The notes beneath the pieces are model-generated. The model ran no database searches. It was not told the origin of the DNA and saw only the letters and a list, made by a program, of their open reading frames with translations. DNA of 64,000 bases from Lachnospiraceae bacterium (GTDB lineage: Bacteria > Bacillota > Clostridia > Lachnospirales > Lachnospiraceae), in contig JAAVHZ010000068.1 of assembly GCA_014799465.1 (NCBI GenBank), forward strand, positions 62,001 to 126,000. The letters are read 5' to 3'. Numbering within the stretch: position 1 is the stretch's first letter; every line of letters starts with the position of its first letter. The position numbers and the translations under genes were made by a program. Positions 1-7,477 of this stretch are shown piece by piece.

Positions 1-225
1 GATTTAAGAAATTATAATGAGGTTTTAAAAAACTGTCAGATCGGAGAACCTGTGTTCCTGACTAAAAATGGCAGAGGTAGATTCGTGGTAATGGATATAG
101 AGGATTACGAGCGTGATAAAGCAGAAAAAAAGCTGTTGGAGAAACTGCATGAAGCAGAGGAAACTGTTAAAGATGGAAATGGCTGGCTGACAATGGATGA
201 ATTGAGAGCTGAGGTTGGAGAGTAA
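1..225 (+). CDS. Phd/YefM-family antitoxin, 5' end cut by window edge
   Basis: The reading frame is open from base 1 to the stop at 223-225 and lacks its N-terminus. The visible 74 residues have the Phd/YefM pattern: a short strand followed by PVFLTKNG, then FVVMDIEDYE, then a charged helical tail. In this family the N-terminal part binds the operator DNA and the C-terminal tail wraps the partner toxin. A RelE/ParE-type gene begins five bases after the stop, the usual antitoxin-first operon. The promoter and operator lie outside the window. Confidence 0.85.
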   Translation, partial: DLRNYNEVLKNCQIGEPVFLTKNGRGRFVVMDIEDYERDKAEKKLLEKLHEAEETVKDGNGWLTMDELRAEVGE

Positions 226-229
226 ATTT

Positions 230-529
230 ATGATGAAATTGCGAATCAATCCAGTAGTGGCAGAGGATTTAAAAACAATAAAGAACTTTATTGCGGAGGA
301 TAATGCCAATAAAGCATTAGAAACGGTTCAGGAGATTTATAGGCAGTTTGAGAATATACAACAGTTTCCTTATATTGGTGCGGATTTGTCTAAACGTGTG
401 AGTTTTAAGACGGATTATAAATATGTGGTGTGGAATGATTATGTTGTGTTGTATAAGGTTGCTAAAGAGGTAGTTGATATTTATCGAGTGGTGAATCGGT
501 ATCGGGATATTACAAAGATTTTTAGTTAG
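230..529 (+). CDS. RelE/ParE-superfamily toxin
   Basis: A 99-residue protein starting at the ATG at 230 (a second ATG follows at 233). A longer in-frame start at 215 would lie inside the antitoxin and is less likely. The pattern is typical of RelE/ParE toxins: N-terminal helices, a FPYIG turn, and a C-terminal strand pair ending VDIYRVVNRYRDI. RelE members cut mRNA on the ribosome and ParE members poison gyrase; the sequence alone does not decide which. Antitoxin and toxin are five bases apart and appear translationally coupled. Both look intact, unlike the second pair at 5.6-6.1 kb. Confidence 0.85.
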   Translation: MMKLRINPVVAEDLKTIKNFIAEDNANKALETVQEIYRQFENIQQFPYIGADLSKRVSFKTDYKYVVWNDYVVLYKVAKEVVDIYRVVNRYRDITKIFS

Positions 530-665
530 GTATTAGGAGAACTGGCTGTATACAGCTATTTTGAATTTTAAGAATGTCAAGTGATAGTATTCTGTCTTAA
601 TATAAGACGAGACAGGCAATTTATAAATGTTATATGTAAAATGAAATAGAAAGAATTAATAAAAT

Positions 666-836
666 ATGAAAATAAAACAATTTGAAAATACTTTGCTAAG
701 TATAAAGATTCCATCTGATATAAAAAATGAGCAGAAAGCACAATTAAGTGAGTCAACAAATAAGATTGTTGAGGCTTTGATGCCATCAAGGTTATATCGT
801 TTTCGACAGCACTTAGAATGAAATTTTGCTGCTTTT
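666..836 (+). pseudogene. N-terminal remnant of a DUF2971-like gene
   Basis: An ATG at 666 opens a frame reading MKIKQFENT and then MPSRLYRFR, stopped by TGA at 819-821. The LYRFR motif followed by NFAAF after the stop resembles the start of DUF2971 proteins, where a short N-terminus leads into LYK(Y/F)R. After about base 836 the frame runs straight into an unrelated toxin-like tail, so the original gene was cut there by a recombination. A second, independently decayed copy of bases 743-836 lies at 9465-9557. The family name rests on short motifs only. Confidence 0.55.
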
Positions 837-1136
837 TATTACGAGCAGGGAAGAATAATTCGTGATCCTCAGGCGGATAAAGAAGCCGAATTTATTGACC
901 TAATAACAGGATTAAAATGGGATGTTAAGAGTTTTGAATCATATCCAAATGGTCATGCAACTCCTAGAAAAGGAGCATTTACTGTAGAAAATGCTATGAA
1001 AACGATTAATAAAGAATTTAGCAATGGTCATAACATTATTATTGATACAAGAAATTTAGTACCAGAACATGTAGCTCAATTAAGACAAGCAATAGATGCT
1101 GCTGGTATAGGTAATCGAATTATTTGGTATCAATAA
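837..1136 (+). pseudogene. Orphan polymorphic-toxin C-terminal nuclease domain
   Basis: About 100 codons in the same frame as the DUF2971 remnant, but downstream of its TGA and with no obvious start of its own. The peptide holds LKWDVKSF, then RKGAFTVENAM, NIIIDTRNL and a final GNRIIWYQ. This series resembles C-terminal toxin domains of CdiA and other polymorphic toxins, of the compact RNase type often grouped as the BECR fold. In those proteins the domain sits at the end of a long secreted carrier, which is absent here. The next gene has a pentapeptide-repeat architecture known among immunity proteins. Most likely a displaced, silent toxin cassette left by recombination. Confidence 0.6.
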
Positions 1137-1182
1137 ATTTGAATGAGGGCATGGGAAATTCCATGCCCATTGTGAGGTAAAT

Positions 1183-1785
1183 ATGGGTGAAGAAATTATT
1201 ACAGTTATTCAAAATCATAAATTATGGATTGATTCCTTGGGAAAAGATGGAGAAAGGGCATATTTTGAGAATGTTTTGTTTGAAAAAATGAAGGAAATAA
1301 ATCTAGATTTGTCTCAGGGGAGTTTTGTTGAATGCACATTTAGAAAAGTTTTTATTAATTGTTGGGACTTTTATGCAACGAAATTATTTTCTATTGTTTT
1401 TGATGATTCACTAATAGAATCCAGTGTATTTGTAAAGGCAGATTTATTTTATGCAGAGTTTTCCAATACAAAAATAAATATGACTAATTTTAGTAAAGCA
1501 GATTTGTCAAATATAACGTTTAGAAACTTAAAAATAGAAAATAGTAAATTTATTAATGCTCTCTTAGATAATATAATTTTTAAGGATGTACATATAAAAA
1601 ATGTTGATTTTACAGGAGCATTAATTGAAAATATGTTATTTGATAGGAATACTACAATTAGCGATATAGTAGGAATTGATAATGCACAAGTAAAAAGTAT
1701 TAATATTGGAACACTAGATAGACCAATTTATTTGAAAAATGAAGAAGCCTTGCGATGGATAAAAAATAAAGCGGGTTTAAAATAG
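1183..1785 (+). CDS. Pentapeptide-repeat protein, probable immunity protein
   Basis: A 200-residue protein whose residues from about 45 to 155 repeat on a five-residue period with F or L at the centre, for example ADLFYAEF, TNFSKADLSNITF and VDFTGALIENMLF. Such repeats fold as a right-handed four-sided beta helix. The first 30 residues (QNHKLWIDSLGKDGERA) resemble the leader seen on pentapeptide proteins annotated as immunity factors. It begins 46 bases after the toxin-like tail, the standard toxin-immunity order, with GAGG upstream of the ATG. The inferred role is neutralising the adjacent toxin; no residue proves this. The gene is intact although its toxin is not. Confidence 0.7.
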   Translation: MGEEIITVIQNHKLWIDSLGKDGERAYFENVLFEKMKEINLDLSQGSFVECTFRKVFINCWDFYATKLFSIVFDDSLIESSVFVKADLFYAEFSNTKINMTNFSKADLSNITFRNLKIENSKFINALLDNIIFKDVHIKNVDFTGALIENMLFDRNTTISDIVGIDNAQVKSINIGTLDRPIYLKNEEALRWIKNKAGLK

Positions 1786-1929
1786 TAATTTTATTGACAA
1801 TATTTTTGCTTTGATGGGCTGAATCGCCGGATAGCCTAGTATTTCATCCTTTAATTATCTCGACTTTTTGACAGGCAGTGTATCAACAATAATTTCTTCT
1901 GATACATCAATGTCATCAAGATTATACTT

Positions 1930-2212
1930 CCAAAAGTTGCGTTTCTGTATTCATATATTTATGAACTGTTAAGCTACTTATACCGTACCATTTACGGCAA
2001 AGATACGTATAAATGGTTCTATATCCATCAATGCCGCCATGGGAATGATATATTTCCCGAATAGAGGTTTTTATTTCCTACTTGTGCCGATGATAATTAG
2101 CCTTTCGGTTTTTTTAAGTAATTGTAGTAAGCATTTGGACAAATATTGAACTTCTTAAGAAGCCAGCGCAGACCAAACTCACTATTGTATTTTTGAATGA
2201 ATCGATAAGCCT
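1930..2212 (-). pseudogene. Degenerate IS3-family OrfB (transposase) remnant
   Basis: Read on the minus strand in the -1 frame relative to OrfA, the sequence gives RLEAYRFIQKYNSEFGLRWL and then NAYYNYLKKPKG followed by a stop. Another stop-containing stretch then shows IYHSHGGIDGYRT and LTVHKYMNTET. These are characteristic IS3-family OrfB segments. At least two stops and the loss of the DDE catalytic core show that it is dead. The slippery stretch near the end of OrfA (a run of seven A followed by G) fits the programmed -1 frameshift used by this family. Bases 1786-1930 hold no recognisable gene. Confidence 0.75.
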
Positions 2213-2506
2213 CTAATCGATTTCCTTCGCAAAGAATGCCGCCGCTTTTTTTAGCAAGTCATTTTCCTTTTGGAGTTCTGCAAGCTGTTTCTTAAGATTG
2301 AGATTCTCCTTCATATAATTATAATCGGCTTGGTTTTCTTCATTTGTCTGGCATTCTGTGCGGAATTGTTTAGTCCAATTAGAAATACTTGCATGTGATA
2401 CACCATATTCAGCTGCAAGACTTTTGAGGGATCTTCCCTCCGCAAGATGAAGACGGACTATCTTCTTCTTGAATTTTGGTTCATAGTGTTGACTCATTTG
2501 TAACAT
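2213..2506 (-). CDS. IS3-family transposase OrfA
   Basis: A 97-residue protein with an N-terminal helix-turn-helix (KKKIVRLHLAEGRSLKSLAAEYGVSHASISNWTKQ is the family pattern, cited here in part: AAEYGVSHASISNW) followed by a leucine-rich coiled coil, NLKKQLAELQKENDLLKKA. In IS3 elements OrfA binds the terminal repeats, and the active transposase is an OrfAB fusion made by -1 frameshifting. OrfA is intact here, but the following OrfB is degenerate, so no active transposase can be made from this copy. An OrfA expressed alone can act as a repressor of transposition. Confidence 0.85.
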   Translation of the reverse strand: MLQMSQHYEPKFKKKIVRLHLAEGRSLKSLAAEYGVSHASISNWTKQFRTECQTNEENQADYNYMKENLNLKKQLAELQKENDLLKKAAAFFAKEID

Positions 2507-2599
2507 ACCTCATTTCCTCCTAATATTATATCTTATTAGGTCGAGTTGTTACAACTATGTTATATCACAACACTTTTATAATGTAACCTCATTTTCAAG

Positions 2600-2708
2600 T
2601 GTAGAGGTCATGGATGAGCTGACTATAAAATATATCAACTGGTACAACTATATCAGACCTCATTCATACAATAATTATTTAACACCAATGGAAGCACGAT
2701 ATAGATAG
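2600..2708 (+). pseudogene. C-terminal fragment of a second IS3-family transposase
   Basis: On the plus strand, opposite to the OrfA above, a frame ending at 2706-2708 reads DELTIKYINWYNYIRPHSY and then LTPMEARY. This is the typical end of IS3-family OrfB (the YN-RPH-LTP pattern just before the stop). Its orientation means it cannot belong to the minus-strand copy without rearrangement. It is followed by a sequence resembling an IS end (CTTGACCACTA near 2740). Probably a nested or inverted second relic. Confidence 0.6.
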
Positions 2709-2850
2709 ATATTTATCGAACAAAGTGTTACAAAAAAGCTTGACCACTACAAGGGAAAATATTATATTAAAGGACGAAAACAGGACATTTAAATAAAAAT
2801 TACAGAAGGCATATGATTTTATGAAATAGTTTACCATCAATGGGCTGAAT

Positions 2851-2934
2851 ATGCTGGAACGTTTTCTGGAGTCTGTTGGGGAAAAGATGCATAGTTTTTC
2901 GGAAAATATCGGTTTTGGTGGCAGGAGCAGGTAG
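2851..2934 (+). pseudogene. Short C-terminal fragment of unknown mobile-element protein
   Basis: A 27-codon frame reads MLERFLESVGEKMHSF and ends in GFGGRSR. It looks like the tail of a longer protein and not like a gene in its own right. I do not recognise the family. Its place directly before a transposon-type gene makes a mobilisation protein one possibility. Low confidence. Confidence 0.25.
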
Positions 2935-3010
2935 TTGTAGTGAACATAATGGAAAGCGGATAAAAGAAATGTTTTTTCTTTTTATCCGTACATAAGAATG
3001 GAGGCAGATT

Positions 3011-3361
3011 ATGAGTAAAGAATTAGCAGAGGGTATTGTGGAGAATGGTATTGTATACCGCTTGGGAGAACATGATTTGTATTATCCTGAATTGGGCATG
3101 CCAGAGGGGTCGCATTACAATATAGGGAAATATGGACTTATGCAGTGTGAGTATTTGAAAACAGATCGGAAAAGGGAGTATCTTCGGCTGTTGTTAGATG
3201 CCAAATTGAATGAACATCTGCATGAGATAGACGAGGAGTGCCATGCAAGAGTGGAGTTGTTTGTGGAACAGATGAAAACTAGGTCAGGGATTACGGAAGA
3301 ATTAAAATCTACAGAGCAGATGGTGTGGGTTGGGCTTATGAATAATGTGAGGAGTGCTTAA
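3011..3361 (+). CDS. TnpV-like transposon-encoded protein
   Basis: A 116-residue protein matching the TnpV family of clostridial mobilisable transposons of the Tn4451 type. The family signature is visible as IGKYGLMQ, then LLLDAKLNEHLHEIDEE and a final MVWVGLMNNVRS. A role for TnpV has not been established. GGAGG stands a few bases before the ATG. No large serine recombinase of the TnpX type is present nearby, so this is probably a leftover of a transposon whose other genes are lost. It is six bases from the next gene. Confidence 0.8.
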   Translation: MSKELAEGIVENGIVYRLGEHDLYYPELGMPEGSHYNIGKYGLMQCEYLKTDRKREYLRLLLDAKLNEHLHEIDEECHARVELFVEQMKTRSGITEELKSTEQMVWVGLMNNVRSA

Positions 3362-3366
3362 AGGCT

Positions 3367-4032
3367 ATGAAGGAATATAATATAAAAATTGGTACGGCTT
3401 TTCTTTTGGTAATTGCCTATTTTGGAATTATGCTTTTTTACACATTTTTAGATGTGGTAGTTTGGAGAAAAGTTTTCCCCAATTTTTCAAACATAATAAA
3501 TATTATTACCATAACAATATGCATATGTGCTTTTATCATGTTTCTAAAAAGAAGTACAGGATATCAAATGCAGTTGTTGTATAACATAAATTTAACAGGG
3601 ATTATTTTAGCTGTGGGATGTTCGGTTTTATTTTTTCTGTTGTTGGATAAGTGTTTAGATCCAATTTTTGAGAGCATTTTCCCACAAAGCGAACAAGATT
3701 ATCAAGAAATGATTCAGAGTCTAATCAAATCACCAGTGACAAGTTTGATACAGGTATGTGTGCTTGCTCCTATTATTGAAGAAATACTTATGAGGGGAGT
3801 AGTTTTAGGTGGATTAAAAAAATCTTATGGATATGTAACAGCTCTATTGATTTCTGCTACACTTTTTGCTTTTTTACACTTTAATATGGTGCAAACTTTG
3901 TCAGCCTTTGTATGCGGTATTGTTTTGGGATTGCTGTATATCAAGACAAACTCCGTATTTTGCTGTATGATAGCACATAGTGGATATAATTTGATTTCCT
4001 ATATTGTTATGATATATCCCCATATCAAATAA
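3367..4032 (+). CDS. CPBP-family intramembrane metalloprotease
   Basis: A 221-residue polytopic membrane protein with about six hydrophobic segments. The three CPBP (Abi/CAAX-protease) motifs are present: EEILMRG at 138-144, FAFLHFN with H171, and HSGYN at 204-208, which supply the catalytic glutamates, arginine and metal-ligand histidines. Bacterial members are linked to self-immunity against peptide antibiotics and to membrane-protein processing. It begins six bases after the TnpV gene, so it may have arrived as transposon cargo. The substrate cannot be inferred. Confidence 0.85.
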   Translation: MKEYNIKIGTAFLLVIAYFGIMLFYTFLDVVVWRKVFPNFSNIINIITITICICAFIMFLKRSTGYQMQLLYNINLTGIILAVGCSVLFFLLLDKCLDPIFESIFPQSEQDYQEMIQSLIKSPVTSLIQVCVLAPIIEEILMRGVVLGGLKKSYGYVTALLISATLFAFLHFNMVQTLSAFVCGIVLGLLYIKTNSVFCCMIAHSGYNLISYIVMIYPHIK

Positions 4033-4147
4033 AAGGAACATAAATAGGAAATACATGAAGAAGATTTGTCATTCATTGAGAAATGAGTTTTGACTAGAAA
4101 AATATAAAAATCATTAGTGGCTGAATGTATGAATTGGAGAATATATC

Positions 4148-4597
4148 ATGATTATAGTAAAAGCAGAGAAAGAGGACTTACAGAAAATACTTGACTTGCA
4201 GTATCTTGCCTATCAAAGTGAGGCGATGCTTTTTGATAACCAAGATATTCCGCCATTAAAACAAACTTTGACTGATGTAGAGGACGAATATCAAATAGGT
4301 CTTATTTTGAAAGCATTAGATGAAAATAATGTTATTATAGGATCGGTTAGGGCATTTTGTAATAATGGAACTGTTTATATTGGAAAATTGATGGTTCATC
4401 CATCAAAACAGGGACAAGGGATAGGGACACAACTTTTGCTTGAAATGGAAAAGCAATATCCGAAACAAAGATACGAGTTGTTTACCAGTACCAGAAGTGA
4501 AAAGAATATAGCATTGTATAAGAAACTTGGCTATAAAATTTTTGACAACAAGCAGGTTACAGAAGAATTGAGGTTTGTGTATATGGAGAAAGTATAA
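4148..4597 (+). CDS. GNAT-family N-acetyltransferase
   Basis: A 149-residue protein of the GNAT fold. The acetyl-CoA binding loop is seen in VHPSKQGQGIGTQLL (the R/Q-x-x-G-x-G/A motif), preceded by the beta4 strand IGKLMV and followed by the ALYKKLGYK helix-strand typical of motif B. GNAT enzymes move acetyl groups to amines of small molecules or proteins; the substrate is not deducible. Several other GNAT genes lie in the next 13 kb, one of them broken. Confidence 0.85.
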   Translation: MIIVKAEKEDLQKILDLQYLAYQSEAMLFDNQDIPPLKQTLTDVEDEYQIGLILKALDENNVIIGSVRAFCNNGTVYIGKLMVHPSKQGQGIGTQLLLEMEKQYPKQRYELFTSTRSEKNIALYKKLGYKIFDNKQVTEELRFVYMEKV

Positions 4598-4623
4598 AAC
4601 TGTGGAAAAAGGAGAGGTTGAGT

Positions 4624-5075
4624 ATGTGGAATGCTGAAATTTATAACCGTTATGGCAAAGAGCGGATACAACCATCAATTGACTTGGTTGGTAGAATCAG
4701 AGATATGAAATTTCAAAGAATTTTAGATGTAGGGTGTGGTACAGGAATGAGTACAGCATAACTCGTTTCGATATGGGAACATTTGATTTAATATTTTCCA
4801 ATGCTTTCGTACAATGGCTATCAAACCAAGAGGAATTTATAACAAATGCGTTTTCCATGTTGAATGAAAATGGGATTTTTGCTGCACAGATACCATTATT
4901 TGAGGAAATGCCAGCAAATCAATGTATTATGAAAGCAGAAGAAATATTTGCTGATAAGTTTAAGGGGATTGAAAAAGATAAATACGTTCTATATTCTGCA
5001 TCAGAATACTACGATATGGTAGCAAAATCTACAGATATAATTGGATTCTATACAATTTTGGGAGGAACAATATGA
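4624..5075 (+). pseudogene. Broken SAM methyltransferase (trans-aconitate methyltransferase-like)
   Basis: The ATG at 4624 opens MWNAEIYNRYGKERIQP and reaches the SAM motif I, ILDVGCGTGMST, then hits TAA at 4759-4761. The reading continues in another frame from about 4773 with GTFDLIFSNAFVQWL and GIFAAQIP, the later Rossmann strands of the same family. The segment between motif I and this point, about 30 residues, is missing. The order WNA-Y-RP-DVGCGTG-IFSNA-QW matches trans-aconitate 2-methyltransferases. An internal deletion with a frameshift makes the gene non-functional. Confidence 0.75.
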
Positions 5076-5328
5076 TAGAGTATACATAACTTCATTATTT
5101 ACATTCTATTATAATCAGACTGTTAAAACCATACAGAGTTACGAAAAACTTATATCACCAGAGAAAATTTATATTGGTGGAATTATGGTTTCATTGATGA
5201 AGGATAGAATAAAAAACGATGAAGAACATTTATGCAATTTAAATTTTACAAAAGGAATAGTTGCAGATGGAGAAAGTTTTTTTATAAGGCATTTGGAAGA
5301 AATATTAATATCTATAAAAGAAACTTAA
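5070..5328 (+). pseudogene. Fragment resembling a B12-binding radical SAM protein
   Basis: In the frame ending at 5328 the peptide reads VYITSLFTFYYNQTVKTI and then KIYIGGIMVSLMKD. The pattern of strand, aromatic cluster, helix and VGGI-ASLM resembles the N-terminal cobalamin-binding region of B12-binding radical SAM proteins. The cysteine-rich radical SAM core is absent, so this is a fragment fused to the end of the methyltransferase relic. Bases 5329-5513 hold another open stretch with no recognisable motif. The family call rests on pattern only. Confidence 0.4.
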
Positions 5329-5637
5329 CTAATTATATTACAAGTCAAAATATGCAGGAATATTTTTTGGATTTATTTCAAGATTATGATAAAGAGGTAA
5401 ATCATTTGAATTGGGTAGTACATAGACCGGAACAATACCAATTGCCAGCTAAGGATTTAATTGACTTGCCATGTAGGGGACTTTTATCGCTGATAAACTT
5501 TATGATTTCATGAATTGAATATTAATTTATTAGAAATTGTTGCAAATACAACTTGACTACGATATTATGATTAATAGTAAGAGTAAATTTTGTATTAATT
5601 GGGACACTAATAATAAAAGTGGAAAGGACTGAGTAAT

Positions 5638-5810
5638 ATGGCTGTGGCATTAAAAGAAGATTACCAGAGAGCTTTGGACGAACAGAAAAAGGAAGTCCGA
5701 GGCTTGTAATGGCGGGATTGGAACAGATAAAAGAAGGAAAGACAAAAGAATTTAATACTGTGTGTGACAGATTGGAGAAGAAATACAGAGATGAGACAAT
5801 ATCAAATTAG
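5638..5810 (+). pseudogene. Frameshifted type II antitoxin
   Basis: The ATG at 5638 has GGAAAGGA upstream and gives MAVALKEDYQRALDEQKKE. The frame then ends at TAA (5707-5709). Shifting frame near 5695 restores PRLVMAGLEQIKEGKTKEF and runs to the stop at 5808-5810, just inside the downstream toxin gene. One indel near the middle therefore breaks it. Overlap of its end with the toxin start shows the original coupled operon. Confidence 0.65.
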
Positions 5811-6117
5811 GATTACGGAGTTGGCAGAGGAAGATTTAGAAAATGCTGGCGATTATATTCTCTATGAATTGAAAAATCCATCTGCCGCCGAGAATACAGT
5901 AAGTGGAATTCGTGCAAAGATAAATTCTCTGGTAAATTTTCCAGAGAGGAATGAATTGAACTAAGATGAGTTGCTTGCTGGATTGGGTGTCCGAAAAGAT
6001 TATTATCGCAATTACAAGATTTATTATGTGATTGAGGAGGACACCATTTATATAGTTAGGATTTTGCATATGTTAGTTGATAGTAGGGCGTGGCTGTATC
6101 GGACATTTGGGTTGTAA
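5791..6117 (+). pseudogene. ParE/RelE-type toxin with one in-frame stop
   Basis: The frame from ATG 5791 reads MRQYQIRITELAEEDLENA and reaches FPERNELN before TAA at 5962-5964. It then continues in the same frame with DELLAGLGVRKDYYRNY, YYVIEEDTIYIVRILH and VDSRAWLYRTFGL to the stop at 6115-6117. The whole 108-codon frame matches the ParE-like toxin pattern, in which YRNYKIYY and VRILH form the core strands. A single nonsense codon removes the second half. Both partners of this module are thus inactive. Confidence 0.75.
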
Positions 6118-6124
6118 AGTATAA

Positions 6125-6153
6125 TGATACCATGTGATACCCATATGATACCC
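6125..6153 (+). repeat. Three helically phased TGATACC repeats
   Basis: TGATACC begins at 6125, 6135 and 6146, so the units are 10 and 11 bases apart, about one helical turn each. They start eight bases after the broken toxin's stop. Phased short repeats are usual for protein binding sites such as operators, iterons or recombinase arm sites. No partner protein can be named. Bases 6154-6320 otherwise show only AT-rich DNA leading to the next gene. Confidence 0.5.
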
Positions 6154-6320
6154 GTTTATTCTGAAACTCAAAATAATATGGGAAGTATACGAAATATGTG
6201 GTACAAAATAGTAGGAAATATGCCTGTTAAATTAACAAATAGGTTAATTGTTAGGGAACTCGAATAGTATATTGTAATTGAAAAAATAATATGATAGTAA
6301 AACATTAAGGAGAAATAATT

Positions 6321-6749
6321 ATGAAAAAAATACTTTTAGCTTTGGCTGCGATTGTTGTGGTATTGTCTTTGGCAGGTTGCGGTAATGACGAAAAGAAGGA
6401 CAAGTCCACCGAATCCACAACATCTTTAAACGACTCGACATTAGATGGCAGTACCGAATCCAATGAGGATTATGGCGACATCAGCCCTGAAATCAAGAAG
6501 GAGATAGACGATTATGAGTCTTTGTGTAGCAAATATTATACGCTTTTGACGGAGAATATCGACGCAGATGAGGAACGCAGACAGGAAATAATAATTGAAC
6601 TTTACGATCTCAGATATGACAGGGAAAAAGCTGCGATGGCAATTACGGATCTCGATAAGACAACGGACGAGCTCCAATATTGGATTGATGTTGAAGACAG
6701 CTGGGAAGAAAAGATTGGGCAGGCGGAAAGTGATTTCTGGACTCCATAA
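6321..6749 (+). CDS. Small secreted lipoprotein of unknown function
   Basis: A 142-residue protein with a textbook lipoprotein signal: MKK, a hydrophobic core, and the lipobox LAGC, so the mature N-terminus would be a lipidated cysteine near residue 20. A low-complexity linker rich in Ser, Thr, Asp and Lys follows to about residue 50, then an acidic helical domain (DDYESLCSKYYTLL and so on). AAGGAG precedes the ATG. I do not recognise the domain. It stands alone between pseudogenes. Confidence 0.75.
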   Translation: MKKILLALAAIVVVLSLAGCGNDEKKDKSTESTTSLNDSTLDGSTESNEDYGDISPEIKKEIDDYESLCSKYYTLLTENIDADEERRQEIIIELYDLRYDREKAAMAITDLDKTTDELQYWIDVEDSWEEKIGQAESDFWTP

Positions 6750-6923
6750 CTCGCTATCGGCGAACTTTGGGAACTTGAAATGAAAAAGGCATAAAATGGT
6801 GGTATAATAAACGGGGTGTGAAAGTTATATACTTAAAGACGAAGTTTTGTAGATTGTGACTGGGATGATATAGAGAGCGTGGAAGTGATATAATCGAAAA
6901 AGATGAGATTTAATGAGGAAATT

Positions 6924-7451
6924 ATGATTATGGACTATTTTGAAATCAACACAGAACGTTTAGTGTTAAAACCGTTAGGAAAGAAATATTTAAAGTCAAC
7001 AATTCAGTATGCAATGGATTACGAAAATACAAAATTTATGTGCCATTTGCCCGATAAAACAGTTGAGGAAGCAGCGGAATTTTTGGAGAATGTTGAGAAT
7101 GAATGGTAAAAGGAAAAACCTGAATTTTTAGAATTTGCGATTATATATAGTGATGAACATATTGGTGCAGTCAGTGTGTATTTTGAAAATGATACAGGTG
7201 AACTTGGTTGGATTATAAATAAGAATTATTGGAGAAATGGATTTGCGTATGAAGCAGCAAAGGCACTTATTTATTATACGAAAACCAAAATAAAAGTAAA
7301 CCATTTTCTGGCACATTGTGATACCGAGAATATTGCCTCGTATAAGGTTATGGAAAAACTTGGTATGAGCAGGACAGGCGAGTGGGGTGGACGAAGAAAT
7401 AAATCTGCCTCAGAGGATAGTTCAGAATACCGGTATGAATTGCATTTATAG
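6924..7451 (+). pseudogene. GNAT acetyltransferase with one nonsense codon
   Basis: The start is ATG 6924, with GAGG upstream at about 6915. The frame reads MIMDYFEINTERLVLKPL, the standard N-terminus of RimJ/RimL-like GNAT proteins, and stops at TAA 7107-7109. The same frame then continues with FLEFAIIYSDEHIGAVSVYF, LGWIINKNYWRNGFAYEAAKA, HFLAHCDTENIASYKVMEKLG and a regular C-terminus at 7451. A single base change explains the break. The downstream part keeps the acetyl-CoA loop, so the loss looks recent. Confidence 0.8.
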
Positions 7452-7477
7452 AGTGTTAAATTTATGGAGGATAGTTC

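Noticed and set aside
819-821. TGA inside the toxin-like frame as selenocysteine or programmed read-through
   Set aside because: The sequence around it is the remnant of a different gene (DUF2971-like), and the second copy at 9465 has a different stop. Decay explains it better.
5329-5513. Open stretch after the radical SAM fragment reading FLDLFQDYDKEVNHLNW
   Set aside because: It may be another gene remnant, but no family is recognised and no start or ribosome binding site exists.
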